A DNA stretch of 64,000 nt from DATCLS01 sp036563805 (lineage in GTDB: Bacteria > Actinomycetota > Acidimicrobiia > Acidimicrobiales > VFJN01): contig DATCLS010000053.1 of assembly GCA_036563805.1 (NCBI GenBank), forward strand, positions 1-64,000, read 5' to 3'. Position 1 is the stretch's first letter; each line of letters opens with the position of its first letter. The translations under genes and the position numbers were made by a program. Positions 33,264-42,405 of this stretch are shown here, piece by piece. The notes under the pieces were generated by a model, which saw nothing but the letters and a program-made list of their open reading frames with translations, was not told the DNA's origin and ran no database searches.

Positions 33264-34307
33264 GTGACGACCGCACCCATCCGCCACGACTGGACCCTCG
33301 ACGAGGTCCGCGCGCTGTTCGACGCGCCGCTCATGGAGCTGGTGCACCGGGCGGCCGAAGTCCACCGCCAGTACCACGACCCGTCCGAGGTGCAGGTCTG
33401 TCAGCTGCTGTCGATCAAGACCGGCGGCTGCCCCGAGGACTGCAGCTACTGCTCGCAGTCGGTCCACAACGACAGCGGCGTGCGGCCCGAGCCGCTCATG
33501 AGCCGCGACGAGGTCGTGCGGGTGGCCCGCCGAGCCAAGGCCCAGGGCGTGACCCGGATGTGCCTGGGCGCCGCCTGGCGCGAGGTCAAGGACAACAACC
33601 AGTTCGAGCGGGTGCTCGACATCGTGCGGGGCGTGGCCGAGGAGGGCCTCGAGGTCTGCACCACGCTCGGCATGCTCACCGCGGACCAGGCCCGGCGGCT
33701 CGAGGAGGCCGGGCTCTACGCCTACAACCACAACATCGACACGTCGCCCGACTACTACGAGACGATCATCACCACCCGCACGTTCCAGGACCGGCTCGAC
33801 ACGATCGAGAACGTCCGCCAGACCAACGTGACGGTGTGCTCGGGCGGCATCATCGGCATGGGCGAGTCGGACGAGGACCGCATCGCCATGCTCCACACGC
33901 TGGCCACCCTCGACCCCCACCCCGAGTCGGTGCCGATCAACGTGCTGACGAAGGTCGAGGGGACGCCGCTGGCCGACGCGCCCGACGTCCCCATCTGGGA
34001 CACGGTCCGCATGATCGCCATCGCCCGCCTGCTCATGCCCGCCTCGGTGGTCCGCCTCTCCGCCGGGCGCCACCTCATGAGCTTCTCCGACCAGGCGCTG
34101 TGCTTCATGGCCGGCGCCAACTCGATCTTCTCCAGCGAGCGCAACTTCATGCTCACCGAGGCCGTGCCCTGCAACGACCACGGCTCCGACCGGGCGATGC
34201 TCGCCACCATGGGGCTGCGGCCGAAGCCGCTCGTCACCGACGCGCCCGAGCCGGCCGACGAGGCGGCCGAGGCGGCCGAGCCCGTTCCCGAGCCGGAGCC
34301 CGCCTGA
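33264..34307 (+). CDS. bioB: Biotin synthase
   Basis: The 347-residue radical-SAM enzyme inserts sulfur into dethiobiotin. The [4Fe-4S] cysteines are in CPEDCSYCSQS, followed by the BioB motifs CLGAAWR, YNHNIDTSPDYY, CSGGIIGMGES and LSAGRHLMSF. GTG 33264 is leaderless, 7 nt after TAGCCT (33251-33256). The last 25 residues are an Ala/Glu/Pro-rich extension without known role. No other bio genes are in the window. An enoyl-CoA hydratase follows after 5 bp. Confidence 0.95.
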   Translation: MTTAPIRHDWTLDEVRALFDAPLMELVHRAAEVHRQYHDPSEVQVCQLLSIKTGGCPEDCSYCSQSVHNDSGVRPEPLMSRDEVVRVARRAKAQGVTRMCLGAAWREVKDNNQFERVLDIVRGVAEEGLEVCTTLGMLTADQARRLEEAGLYAYNHNIDTSPDYYETIITTRTFQDRLDTIENVRQTNVTVCSGGIIGMGESDEDRIAMLHTLATLDPHPESVPINVLTKVEGTPLADAPDVPIWDTVRMIAIARLLMPASVVRLSAGRHLMSFSDQALCFMAGANSIFSSERNFMLTEAVPCNDHGSDRAMLATMGLRPKPLVTDAPEPADEAAEAAEPVPEPEPA

Positions 34308-34312
34308 GCGCC

Positions 34313-35077
34313 ATGGCCTGGCAGCACCTCCGGGTCGAGAGCGACGAGGTCGTCACCCGCATCACGCTCGACCGCCCCGAGGTGCGCAACGCCCTGTCCC
34401 AGGCGCTGATGGAGGAGCTGACCGCCGCGCTCCGGTCGGCCACCGGGCGGGTGGTCGTGATCGCCGGGGCCGGGCCGTGCTTCTCGGCCGGCCACGACCT
34501 GGCCGAGCTGGTGGCGGGCGACACGGCCGCCCACGCCCGCCTGTTCGAGGTGTGCGCCGACCTCATGGAGGCGGTCACGACGATCGACCAGCCGGTCATC
34601 GCCGAGGTCCACGGCGTCGCCACCGCCGCCGGGTGCCAACTGGTGGCGGCCTGCGACCTGGCCGTCGCCGAGGAGGGCGCCCGCTTCGCCACGCCCGGCG
34701 TCCGCATCGGGCTGTTCTGCTCGACTCCGATGGTGCCGGTGACCCGGGCGATCGGGCCCAAGCGGGCCATGCAGATGCTGCTGACCGGCGACTTCGTCGA
34801 CGCCGCCACCGCCCGCGACTGGGGCCTGGTCAACGAGGTGGTGCCGGCCGGTGAGCTGCAGGCCGCGGTGCGCCACCTGGCCGAGCGCATCGCCGAGGCC
34901 AGCCCGCTCGTGCTGGCCATGGGAAAGCGGGCGTTCCACCGCCACCTCGGCCTCGACCCCCGGCGGGCGACAGACCTGGCCAGCGCCGTGATGGTGGCCA
35001 ACGCCGGCACGAACGACGCCCGCGAGGGCATGCAGGCGTTCCTCGACAAGCGTCGGCCCACCTGGACCGGTACCTGA
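34313..35077 (+). CDS. Enoyl-CoA hydratase/isomerase family protein
   Basis: The 254-residue crotonase-fold protein has TLDRPEVRNALSQAL at the start, the first oxyanion loop AGAGPCFSAGHDLAEL, the second EVHGVATAAGCQLVAACDLAVAEEGARFATPGVRIGLF, and GDFVDAATARDWGLVNEVV. The acid residues of true hydratases are not both obvious: CSTP stands where many have an E, as in ECHDC3-like members. The exact reaction is therefore open. It follows bioB by 5 bp. Confidence 0.85.
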   Translation: MAWQHLRVESDEVVTRITLDRPEVRNALSQALMEELTAALRSATGRVVVIAGAGPCFSAGHDLAELVAGDTAAHARLFEVCADLMEAVTTIDQPVIAEVHGVATAAGCQLVAACDLAVAEEGARFATPGVRIGLFCSTPMVPVTRAIGPKRAMQMLLTGDFVDAATARDWGLVNEVVPAGELQAAVRHLAERIAEASPLVLAMGKRAFHRHLGLDPRRATDLASAVMVANAGTNDAREGMQAFLDKRRPTWTGT

Positions 35078-35094
35078 GGTCGAGCCACCTCGAG

Positions 35095-35121
35095 CCTTCG
35101 ACTTCGAGTCGAGGTCGAAGG
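35095..35121 (+). terminator. Terminator hairpin 1 after the hydratase
   Basis: CCTTCGAC (35095-35102) pairs with GTCGAAGG (35114-35121) around an 11-nt loop, 17 bp after the stop. It lies between convergent genes. Confidence 0.6.
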
Positions 35122-35134
35122 GCCGTCGACCTCC

Positions 35135-35149
35135 GCCTCAGGGTGAGGC
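35135..35149. terminator. Terminator hairpin 2 before the hrpA stop
   Basis: GCCTCA (35135-35140) pairs with TGAGGC (35144-35149) around GGG, next to the end of the convergent helicase gene. Together with hairpin 1 it forms a two-sided termination region. Confidence 0.45.
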
Positions 35150-35155
35150 TGGGCC

Positions 35156-38100
35156 TCAGGCCTCCAGGGCGGCCAGGGCGCGGCGGACCCGGCGCTCGCT
35201 GACGGGGACGGCGGTGCCGAGCGTCTGGGCGAAGTAGCTGACGCGCAGCTCCTCGAGCAGCCAGCCGGCGTCCACGACGTCGGCGTCGGCCCGCCGCTCG
35301 GGCGGGAGGGCGGCGACGGTTCGGGCGTAGTCGCGCTCCAGCGCCTGGACCTGGCCGGTGAGGGCGCGGTCGCGCTCGGGCCGGGCGCCCACCTTGTCGA
35401 GCCGCACCCGGACGCCCTCCAGGTAGCGGCGCAGGTCGCGCAGCCGGGTGAGCCCGCTGCGGGACACGAACCCCGGCGCCACCAGCCGGCGGACCTGGAC
35501 CCGCATGTCGTCCACCGCCGGCTGCAGGACGGCCGCCGTCGTGGCCTGGAGCCGCTGGTCGAGGGCCAGGGCGGCGGCCACCAGCTCGGCGGCTTCCCCG
35601 GCGGCGCCGGCGGCCAGCTTGCCGAGGCGGTCGCGGGCGGCGGCCTCCAGGCGGGCGAAGCTCTCGGCGTCCCAGGCCGGGCCGCCCCGGGCCGCGACGA
35701 GGCGGTCGGCGGCCGCAGCCAGGCAGTCATCGGCCAGGCCGGCCGGGGTCGGGTAGCCGGCGGGCACGGCGGCCAGCGCCGGCACGGCACGCAGGCGGCG
35801 CTCGACCTCGCGGCGGGCGCCGGGCACGGCCAACAGCAGGAGCCGGCGGGTGCCGGCCACCATGGCCCGGCGCTGGTCGGCCTCGGTGGCCATCACCCGT
35901 ACGCCGACGGCGTCGCCCTCGTCGACCAGGGCCGGGTAGGCGGGGATCCGGTGGCCGCCGGACTCCAGCTCCACCACCTTGGGCAGCGTGCCGAACGACC
36001 ACTCCCGCACGCCGGATCGCTCCAGCCCGCCGGGGGAGGCGGCGGCCAGCGCGCCCCGGGTCCGCTCGGCCAGGCGGCGCTGCAGCGCCTCCAGGTCGCG
36101 CCCCGCCGCCACCACCTGGCCGCCGGCGTCGGGGTCGACGACGGCGAACCGCATCCGCAGGTGCGGCGGCAGCTGGTCGAGGTCCATGTCCGCCGCGGAC
36201 ACCGGCTCGCCGGTCAGCGAGGCCAGGCGGGCGGCGACGGCGTCGGCCAGCGGCCCGTCCGCCGGCGAGATCTGCGCCAGCACCTCGGCGGCCCGCTCGG
36301 GGATGGGGACGAGCCGGCGCCGCACCGCCTTGGGCAGCGAGCGGAGGAGGGCGGTGACCAGCTCGGCCCGGTGGCCCGGCACGTGCCAGTCGAACCCGAC
36401 CGGCGCCAGCCGGCCCAGAACCGTCAACGGGACTTCGACGGTGACGCCGTCGTCCTCGTCGCCGGGGCTGAACCTGTAGTCGAGGTCGAGGGTGACGTCG
36501 CCCTGACGCCACGTCGTCGGGAAGGACTCGGGGTCGACCGGCTCGGCGCTAGGGTCGACGAGGTCGTCGAGCGTGAACGTGAGCAGGTCGGGCCGGTCCC
36601 GGCGGACCTTAGCCCACCACCGCTCGAAGTGGCGGGCCGACACGACCGACTCGTCGAGCCGGTCGTCGAAGAAGGCGAACAGCCGCTCGTCGGTCACGAG
36701 CAGGTCGCGGCGCCGGGTCCGCTCCTCGAGGTCCCGCACCTCGTCGAGCAGCCGCCGGTTGTCCTCGACGAACCGCGAGGCCTCGCCGGGCGGGGGCCGC
36801 CAGTCGCCCTCCACGAGGGCGTGCTGGATGAACATCGCCCGGGCCGCGGCGCGGTCCACCCGGCCGAGCTGGACCGTCCGCCCCTCGACGATCGGCAGCC
36901 CGTACAGCGTGACCCGCTCGTGCACCACCGCCGCGCCCCGCTCCGGGTCCCACACCGGCTGGCCGTAGGACCGCCGGACCAGGTGGCCGGCCAGAGGCTC
37001 GATCCAGCTCGGGTCGACCCGGGCCACCATGCGGGCCCACAGGCGGTTCGTCTCCACCAGCTCGCCGGCCATGACCCAGCGCGGCGTCCGCTTGAACAGG
37101 GCCGAGCCAGGGGCGATGGCGAAGTGGGCCTGGCGGGCGCCCACGTGGTCGCGTGTCCGCCGGTCGTAGGTCCCGACGTGGGACAGCAGCCCGGCCAGCA
37201 GCGACCGGTGGATCCGGTCGGGGTGGGCGGGCTCGGTGTTGCGGGCGATGCCCATCTCGTGGGTCACCTCCCGCAACTGGCGGACCAGGTCCTGCCACTC
37301 CCGCACCCGCACGTGGTGCAGGTGCTCGGCCTTGCACATCTTGCGGAACTGGTTGGCGCTGCGGGCCCGCCGCTCGGCGTCGAGGTGGTCCCAGAGGTTG
37401 AGGATCGTCAGAAAGTCGGAGTTGGGGTCGGTGAAGCGGGCGTGGAGCTCGTCGGCCTCCGCCTCCTGGCCGGTGGGCCGCTCGCGCACGTCCTGGATCG
37501 ACAGCGCAGCGGTGATGACCAGCACCTCGCGCACGCAGTCGTTGGCCTCGGCCTCGAGGATCATGCGCCCGAACCGGGGGTCGACCGGCAGCCGGGCCAT
37601 GCGCCGGCCCAGCCGGGTCAGCACCGGGCCCCGGCCCGTGCCTCGGCCGCCGTCGCGGCGCAGGGCCCCCAGCTCGACCAGCAGGGCGACGGCGTCGGAC
37701 ACGGCCCGGGAGTCGGGCGGGTCGACGAACGGGAACGACTCGACGTCGCCCAGCCCGAGGTCGGCCATGCGGAGGATGACCGACGCCAGGTTGGTGCGGA
37801 GGATCTCGGGCTCGGTGAACTCGGGCCGGCCGAGGTAGTCGTCCTCGTCGTAGAGGCGGATGCAGATGCCGGGCGCCACCCGGCCGCACCGTCCGGCCCG
37901 CTGGTCGGCCGAGGCCTGCGACACCGGCTCGATGGGCAGCCGCTGGACCTTGGTGCGCCGGTTGTAGCGGGAGATCCGGGCCGTGCCGACGTCGACCACG
38001 TAGCGGACGCCCGGGACCGTGATCGACGTCTCGGCCACGTTGGTGGCGAGGATGATCCGCCGCCCCCGATGGGGCCGGAACACCCGCTGCTGCTCGCCGG

Positions 38101-38902
38101 CCGACAGCCGGGCGTACAGCGGCAGGACGTGCGTGTTGGGCCGGCCGTCCTCCTCCAGCGCCGCCGCCGTGTCGCGGATCTCGCGCTCGCCGCTCAGGAA
38201 CACCAGGATGTCGCCGGGGCCCTCGGCCTCCAGCTCGTCGACCGCGGCCCGCACCGCGTCGGTCTGGTCCGTGCCCTGCTCGGGCGGCCGGTAGCGCACC
38301 TCGACCGGGTAGCTGCGGCCCGACACCTCGATGACCGGGGCGTCGAAGTGCTTGGCGAACCGCTCGGTGTCGATCGTGGCCGAGGTGACGATGACCTTGA
38401 GGTCGGGCCGGCGGGGGAGCAGGTCGGTGAGGTACCCGAGCACGAAGTCGATGTTCAGGCTCCGCTCGTGGGCCTCGTCGACGATGATCGTGTCGTAGCG
38501 CGTGAGCAGCCGGTCGCGGGGCAGCTCGGCGAGCAGGATGCCGTCGGTCATGAGCCGGACCCGGGTCCGCTCGCCGACCCGGTCGGTGAAGCGGACCGTG
38601 TACCCGACGACGTCGCCCAGCTCGGTGCCCAGCTCCTCGGCGACGCGGGCGGCCACCGTGCGGGCGGCCAGGCGCCGCGGCTGGGTGTGCCCGATGAGCC
38701 CGTTGGTGCCCCGGCCCGCCTCCAGGCACAGCTTGGGCAGCTGCGTGCTCTTCCCCGACCCGGTCTCGCCCGCCACGATCAACACCTGGTTGTCGCGGAG
38801 CGCGTCGAGGATCTCCGCCCGGCGGGCGGAGATCGGCAGCGCCTCGGGGTAGGTCAGGCGCAGTCCGGACACGTCGGGGGAGTGCAGGGTCGGCTCGGGC
38901 AC
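35156..38902 (-). CDS. hrpA: ATP-dependent DEAH-box RNA helicase HrpA
   Basis: The 1248-residue protein has helicase motif I GETGSGKSTQLPKL, DEAH in IIVDEAHERSLNIDFVLGYL, motif III VTSATIDTERFAKHF, motif VI QRAGRCGRVAPGICIRLY, the ratchet and OB domains, and the long C-terminal DUF3418-type region typical of HrpA. The length is close to the usual 1300. HrpA acts on ribosomes and structured RNA. The gene lies last in a possible minus-strand run with the aldehyde dehydrogenase (103 bp gap). Confidence 0.95.
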   Translation of the reverse strand: MPEPTLHSPDVSGLRLTYPEALPISARRAEILDALRDNQVLIVAGETGSGKSTQLPKLCLEAGRGTNGLIGHTQPRRLAARTVAARVAEELGTELGDVVGYTVRFTDRVGERTRVRLMTDGILLAELPRDRLLTRYDTIIVDEAHERSLNIDFVLGYLTDLLPRRPDLKVIVTSATIDTERFAKHFDAPVIEVSGRSYPVEVRYRPPEQGTDQTDAVRAAVDELEAEGPGDILVFLSGEREIRDTAAALEEDGRPNTHVLPLYARLSAGEQQRVFRPHRGRRIILATNVAETSITVPGVRYVVDVGTARISRYNRRTKVQRLPIEPVSQASADQRAGRCGRVAPGICIRLYDEDDYLGRPEFTEPEILRTNLASVILRMADLGLGDVESFPFVDPPDSRAVSDAVALLVELGALRRDGGRGTGRGPVLTRLGRRMARLPVDPRFGRMILEAEANDCVREVLVITAALSIQDVRERPTGQEAEADELHARFTDPNSDFLTILNLWDHLDAERRARSANQFRKMCKAEHLHHVRVREWQDLVRQLREVTHEMGIARNTEPAHPDRIHRSLLAGLLSHVGTYDRRTRDHVGARQAHFAIAPGSALFKRTPRWVMAGELVETNRLWARMVARVDPSWIEPLAGHLVRRSYGQPVWDPERGAAVVHERVTLYGLPIVEGRTVQLGRVDRAAARAMFIQHALVEGDWRPPPGEASRFVEDNRRLLDEVRDLEERTRRRDLLVTDERLFAFFDDRLDESVVSARHFERWWAKVRRDRPDLLTFTLDDLVDPSAEPVDPESFPTTWRQGDVTLDLDYRFSPGDEDDGVTVEVPLTVLGRLAPVGFDWHVPGHRAELVTALLRSLPKAVRRRLVPIPERAAEVLAQISPADGPLADAVAARLASLTGEPVSAADMDLDQLPPHLRMRFAVVDPDAGGQVVAAGRDLEALQRRLAERTRGALAAASPGGLERSGVREWSFGTLPKVVELESGGHRIPAYPALVDEGDAVGVRVMATEADQRRAMVAGTRRLLLLAVPGARREVERRLRAVPALAAVPAGYPTPAGLADDCLAAAADRLVAARGGPAWDAESFARLEAAARDRLGKLAAGAAGEAAELVAAALALDQRLQATTAAVLQPAVDDMRVQVRRLVAPGFVSRSGLTRLRDLRRYLEGVRVRLDKVGARPERDRALTGQVQALERDYARTVAALPPERRADADVVDAGWLLEELRVSYFAQTLGTAVPVSERRVRRALAALEA

Positions 38903-39005
38903 CAGCCGGCCAGCATGCCAGCCGACCGGCCCGACCCCAACGGCGTCACGGGCCGCCGGTCACGCCGCCCGGCGACCCACGGCCGCGCCCCGGCCCGGGT
39001 GCGGG

Positions 39006-40391
39006 TCACGAGCCGCCGGGGCCGACCCACACGGTCTTCACGTTGCAGAACGCCCGGATGCCCTGGACCGCCAGCTCGCGGCCGTAGCCCGAGGTCCGCA
39101 CGCCACCGAACGGCAGCTCCGGGTACGAGGTCGTCATGCCGTTGACGAAGACCTGGCCGGCGTCGAGCTCCTCGATGTACCGCTCCTGCTCGGCCGGGTC
39201 GGTCGTCCACACGTTGGAGCCCAACCCGAAGGCGGTGGCGTTGGCCAGCTCGATGGCGGCGTCGGCGTCGGGCACCCGGTAGACCGGGGCGACCGGCCCG
39301 AACACCTCCTCGTGGAACATCCGCATCTCGGGGGTCACGCCGGTCAGCACGGTCGGCGGGTAGTACCAGCCCGGGCCGTCGGGCCGGCGGCCACCGCACA
39401 GCACGGTGGCGCCCTTGCTCACCGCGTCGTCGACCAGCTCCTCGACATCGCGGCGCCCCTGCTCGGTGGCGAGCGGCCCCACGTCGGTCTTCTCGTCCAT
39501 CGGGTCGCCGACCCGCAGCGCCGCCATGCGCTCGACGAACCGGCGCTCGAACTCGTCGGCCACAGCCTCGTAGACGATGAACCGCTTGGCCGAGATGCAG
39601 CTCTGGCCGTTGTTCTGGCACCGGCTGACCACGGCCACGCGGGCGGCCTCGTCGAGGTCGGCCGAGGCGGTCACGACGAACGGGTCGCTGCCCCCCAGCT
39701 CGAGGACGGTCGGCTTGATCTCGTCGCCGGCCACCGCGGCCACGGCCTGGCCGGCGGGCAGGCTGCCGGTCAGGGTCGCCGCCTTCACCCGGTCGTCGCG
39801 CAGGACCCACTCGACGGCGCCGGAGCCGATCAGCAGCGTCTGGAACACGTCCGCCGGGTACCCGGCCCGGCGCACGAGGTCCTCGATCAGCAGGGCGGTG
39901 CGCGGGACGTTGGAGGCGTGCTTGAGCAGGCCGACGTTGCCGGCCATGAGCGCCGGGGCCAGGAACCGCACCACCTGCCACAGCGGGAAGTTCCAGGGCA
40001 TCACGGCCAGCACGGGCCCGAGCGGCTGGTAGCGGACATAGGCCCGGGCGGCGCCCACGGCCTCGGCGTCGGCCGGCTCGTCGGCCAGGAACGACGCGGC
40101 GCGGTCGGCGTAGAACCGCAGGCCCCGGGCGCACTTCTCGACCTCGGCACGCGACGCGGCCAGCGTCTTGCCCATCTCGGTCGTCATGACGACGGCGATG
40201 TCGTCGCGCTCGCGCTCCAGCAGGTCGGCGAGCGCCCGGGTCCAGCCGGCGCGCTCGTCGAAGCTCGTCCGCCGGTACGAGGCGGCCGCACGCGCCGCCC
40301 GCTCCAGCCGGTCCTCCAGAGCGTCGTCGCCGAGCGGCTCGAACGTCTCGAGCTGCTCGCCGGTCGCCGGGTTCACGGTGGCGATGGCCAT
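39006..40391 (-). CDS. NAD(P)-dependent aldehyde dehydrogenase, succinate-semialdehyde type
   Basis: The 461-residue enzyme oxidises an aldehyde to an acid. VMPWNFPLWQVVRFLAPALMAGN binds the cofactor, LELGGSDPFVV carries the general-base Glu, and NNGQSCISAKRFIV the catalytic Cys. The C-terminal EEVFGPVAPVYRV and SYPELPFGGVRTSGYGREL are complete. The short length and NNGQSCISAKRFIV match the GabD/Sad-like branch, but other aliphatic aldehydes are possible. ATG 40391 follows GGAGGT. Confidence 0.9.
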   Translation of the reverse strand: MAIATVNPATGEQLETFEPLGDDALEDRLERAARAAASYRRTSFDERAGWTRALADLLERERDDIAVVMTTEMGKTLAASRAEVEKCARGLRFYADRAASFLADEPADAEAVGAARAYVRYQPLGPVLAVMPWNFPLWQVVRFLAPALMAGNVGLLKHASNVPRTALLIEDLVRRAGYPADVFQTLLIGSGAVEWVLRDDRVKAATLTGSLPAGQAVAAVAGDEIKPTVLELGGSDPFVVTASADLDEAARVAVVSRCQNNGQSCISAKRFIVYEAVADEFERRFVERMAALRVGDPMDEKTDVGPLATEQGRRDVEELVDDAVSKGATVLCGGRRPDGPGWYYPPTVLTGVTPEMRMFHEEVFGPVAPVYRVPDADAAIELANATAFGLGSNVWTTDPAEQERYIEELDAGQVFVNGMTTSYPELPFGGVRTSGYGRELAVQGIRAFCNVKTVWVGPGGS

Positions 40392-40433
40392 GGCGGGACC
40401 TCCTGGATCGGGTGCGCGGGATCGGGCGCCCGA

Positions 40434-42269
40434 TCAGTCTGGCGCCTGGCCGACCCGCTCCGGTGCGCCCGCCGTCGGACGGGCGGCGGCGGGCGCCCCC
40501 GGCGGCACCGGCGGCGCCGGGCCGGCCGGGTCCGGCGTGCGCCGGGACGGCCCGCCGATCCGGCCCGCCACCAGGGCGAACGTGGCGGCCCAGGCGGCGA
40601 CGGCGGCCGCCAGCAGCCCGTGGATGGCCGGGGCGAGGAGGCCGGTGCCCGGCTCGGTCTCGCGCATGAGCAGCGGCCGCTCGCCGGTCAGGGCGACCTG
40701 GCGGTCCTCGGCCGGGACCTCGGGCAGGTCGAGCTCGGGGTCGGCCGGCATCCGGATCGGCGCCGCCATCAGCTCCCTTCCCCGGTGCAGGCGCAGCAGC
40801 GCCTTCCACCGGCCCGTGACCGGGACGGTCCCCTCGGACACGTAGCGGCCGGGCTCGACCTCCCGCATGGGCGCCACCTCGAGGCCGCCACCCTGCCAGG
40901 CGAGCACCTGGAACCAGCGGGCGTCGTCCGCGGCGTCGGCCGGGTCGAGCACGGCCTCGACGCGCACGCGGTCGCCGCCGTCGATCGGCTCGACGCGGAT
41001 GTCCGCCGCCACGTTGCCGGCCTGCCGGGGCAGGTAGAGGGCGATGACGGCCACCACGGCGACGGCGCCGAGCGCCACGGCCCGGGCGGGCACGCGGCCC
41101 GGCCCTTCGCCGGGCGCCGCCCGGTCGTGGTCGCTCCGCTGCGGACCGGGCGCCGCCCGGAGCAGGGCGCCGGCGAAGGCGGCGCCGACGACCGCCGCCC
41201 CCAGGCCGACGACGAGGCCGGCGGGCCCGGCGTCGGGCAGGAGCGCCGCCCGCCACGGTTGGCGGGCGCCCTGGTTCCACGCCCACTCGGTGGCCAGGCC
41301 GACCGTGGCCACCGCGAAGCCCGACAGCAGCGCGAACCGCAGCCGGCGTCGGGTCCCGGCCAGGGCGGCCACCGCGTCGACGAGGAGGGCCGAGCCGACG
41401 TAGAGGTGGGTGCGGCCCTGACTGACCGGGTCGGCGGCGGCGAAGCTCGTGAGCTGGACGAGCGCCAGGACGGCCGTGATGGCCGGCCCCCGCCACGGCC
41501 CGAGCACGAGGCGGATGGTCACGAGCGAGAAGGCGGCGGCGATCGTGATCAGCAGCGGGTGGAACACCTGGGCGAACTGGGGGACGCCGAAGTCGAACTC
41601 GCCCTGCGAGGCGGTCAGGCCGAGCAGAGTCAGCGCCGCGGCCAGCGTGTGGGCCACCCGGGCCCAGGCGCCGTCGGCGGGCGAGAGGCCGGCCTCGGCG
41701 AGCACCAGCCACACGGCCGGGCCCGTGAACGACGCCCCCAGGATCATGAGCATGTGGGTCGGGCTCCACATGGTGACGTCGATCCCGTAGGCCTCGTGCC
41801 ACAGCTCGTCGAGCGGGAAGCCCAGCACCGCCGAGCCGCCCAGCACGGCCAGGGGCAGCATCGACCACGGGACCCGGAGGGCGCCGACCCGCAGTCGGGT
41901 GTCGACCTCCTCGACCGTCGCCGCCGTGACGCCCATGGCCGCCGACACGAAGATCAGCCCCAGGCCGACGACGATCGCCGTGTGGGGGGCGGTGAACAGG
42001 TCCTTGTCGCGCCCGAGGGCGACGTGCCAGGCCACGTCGCTGTAGAAGCCCTGACCGGCGACGAGCACCCCGTAGATGGCCGTGCCCGCGCTGGAGACGA
42101 CCCACCCCGGCAGGCCGGTCAGCCGGCGGATGGCGTCGGGGATGCGCTCGAGCGGCTGGCCCCGACCGAACGCGAACAGGCCCAGGACCACGACGCCGTA
42201 GCCCACCACGAGCACGGTGAAGGGGACCCAGCTGGCGAGCTCGGAGCCCCAGCCTCGGGGGTCGTCCAT
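40434..42269 (-). CDS. Large polytopic membrane protein with His/Asp membrane motifs and an outside beta domain
   Basis: The 611-residue protein has about 12 helices over residues 15-410, then a domain of about 150 residues outside the membrane (RVRVEAVLDPADA, WKALLRLHRGRELMAAPIRM), and a final helix (ALLAAAVAAWAATFALVAG). Conserved-looking polar motifs lie in or near the membrane: FYSDVAWHVALGRDKDLFTAPHT and FPLDELWHEAYGIDVTMWSPTHMLM, rich in His, Asp and Glu. The outside domain resembles small FixH/YtkA-type beta-sandwiches found with copper proteins. Function is unknown; metal handling is only a suggestion. The ATG follows TAAGTT (minus 42284-42279) by 9 nt. Confidence 0.6.
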   Translation of the reverse strand: MDDPRGWGSELASWVPFTVLVVGYGVVVLGLFAFGRGQPLERIPDAIRRLTGLPGWVVSSAGTAIYGVLVAGQGFYSDVAWHVALGRDKDLFTAPHTAIVVGLGLIFVSAAMGVTAATVEEVDTRLRVGALRVPWSMLPLAVLGGSAVLGFPLDELWHEAYGIDVTMWSPTHMLMILGASFTGPAVWLVLAEAGLSPADGAWARVAHTLAAALTLLGLTASQGEFDFGVPQFAQVFHPLLITIAAAFSLVTIRLVLGPWRGPAITAVLALVQLTSFAAADPVSQGRTHLYVGSALLVDAVAALAGTRRRLRFALLSGFAVATVGLATEWAWNQGARQPWRAALLPDAGPAGLVVGLGAAVVGAAFAGALLRAAPGPQRSDHDRAAPGEGPGRVPARAVALGAVAVVAVIALYLPRQAGNVAADIRVEPIDGGDRVRVEAVLDPADAADDARWFQVLAWQGGGLEVAPMREVEPGRYVSEGTVPVTGRWKALLRLHRGRELMAAPIRMPADPELDLPEVPAEDRQVALTGERPLLMRETEPGTGLLAPAIHGLLAAAVAAWAATFALVAGRIGGPSRRTPDPAGPAPPVPPGAPAAARPTAGAPERVGQAPD

Positions 42270-42405
42270 ACCGCGCGTAACTTACTCGTGGTCGTCCAGT
42301 CGCGCCGGGGGTGGGACACGGGGGTGACGTGGCGGTCCGACACCGTTCGGACGCGGGGCTGGCAGGGGGCCGTGTCGGGGGGTGTCCCCATGTTCTTGTC
42401 AAGGG

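Noticed and set aside
35951..39145. Plus-strand frame of over 1000 codons opposite hrpA
   Set aside because: It mirrors the helicase codon pattern and has no domain; long antisense frames are expected at this GC content.
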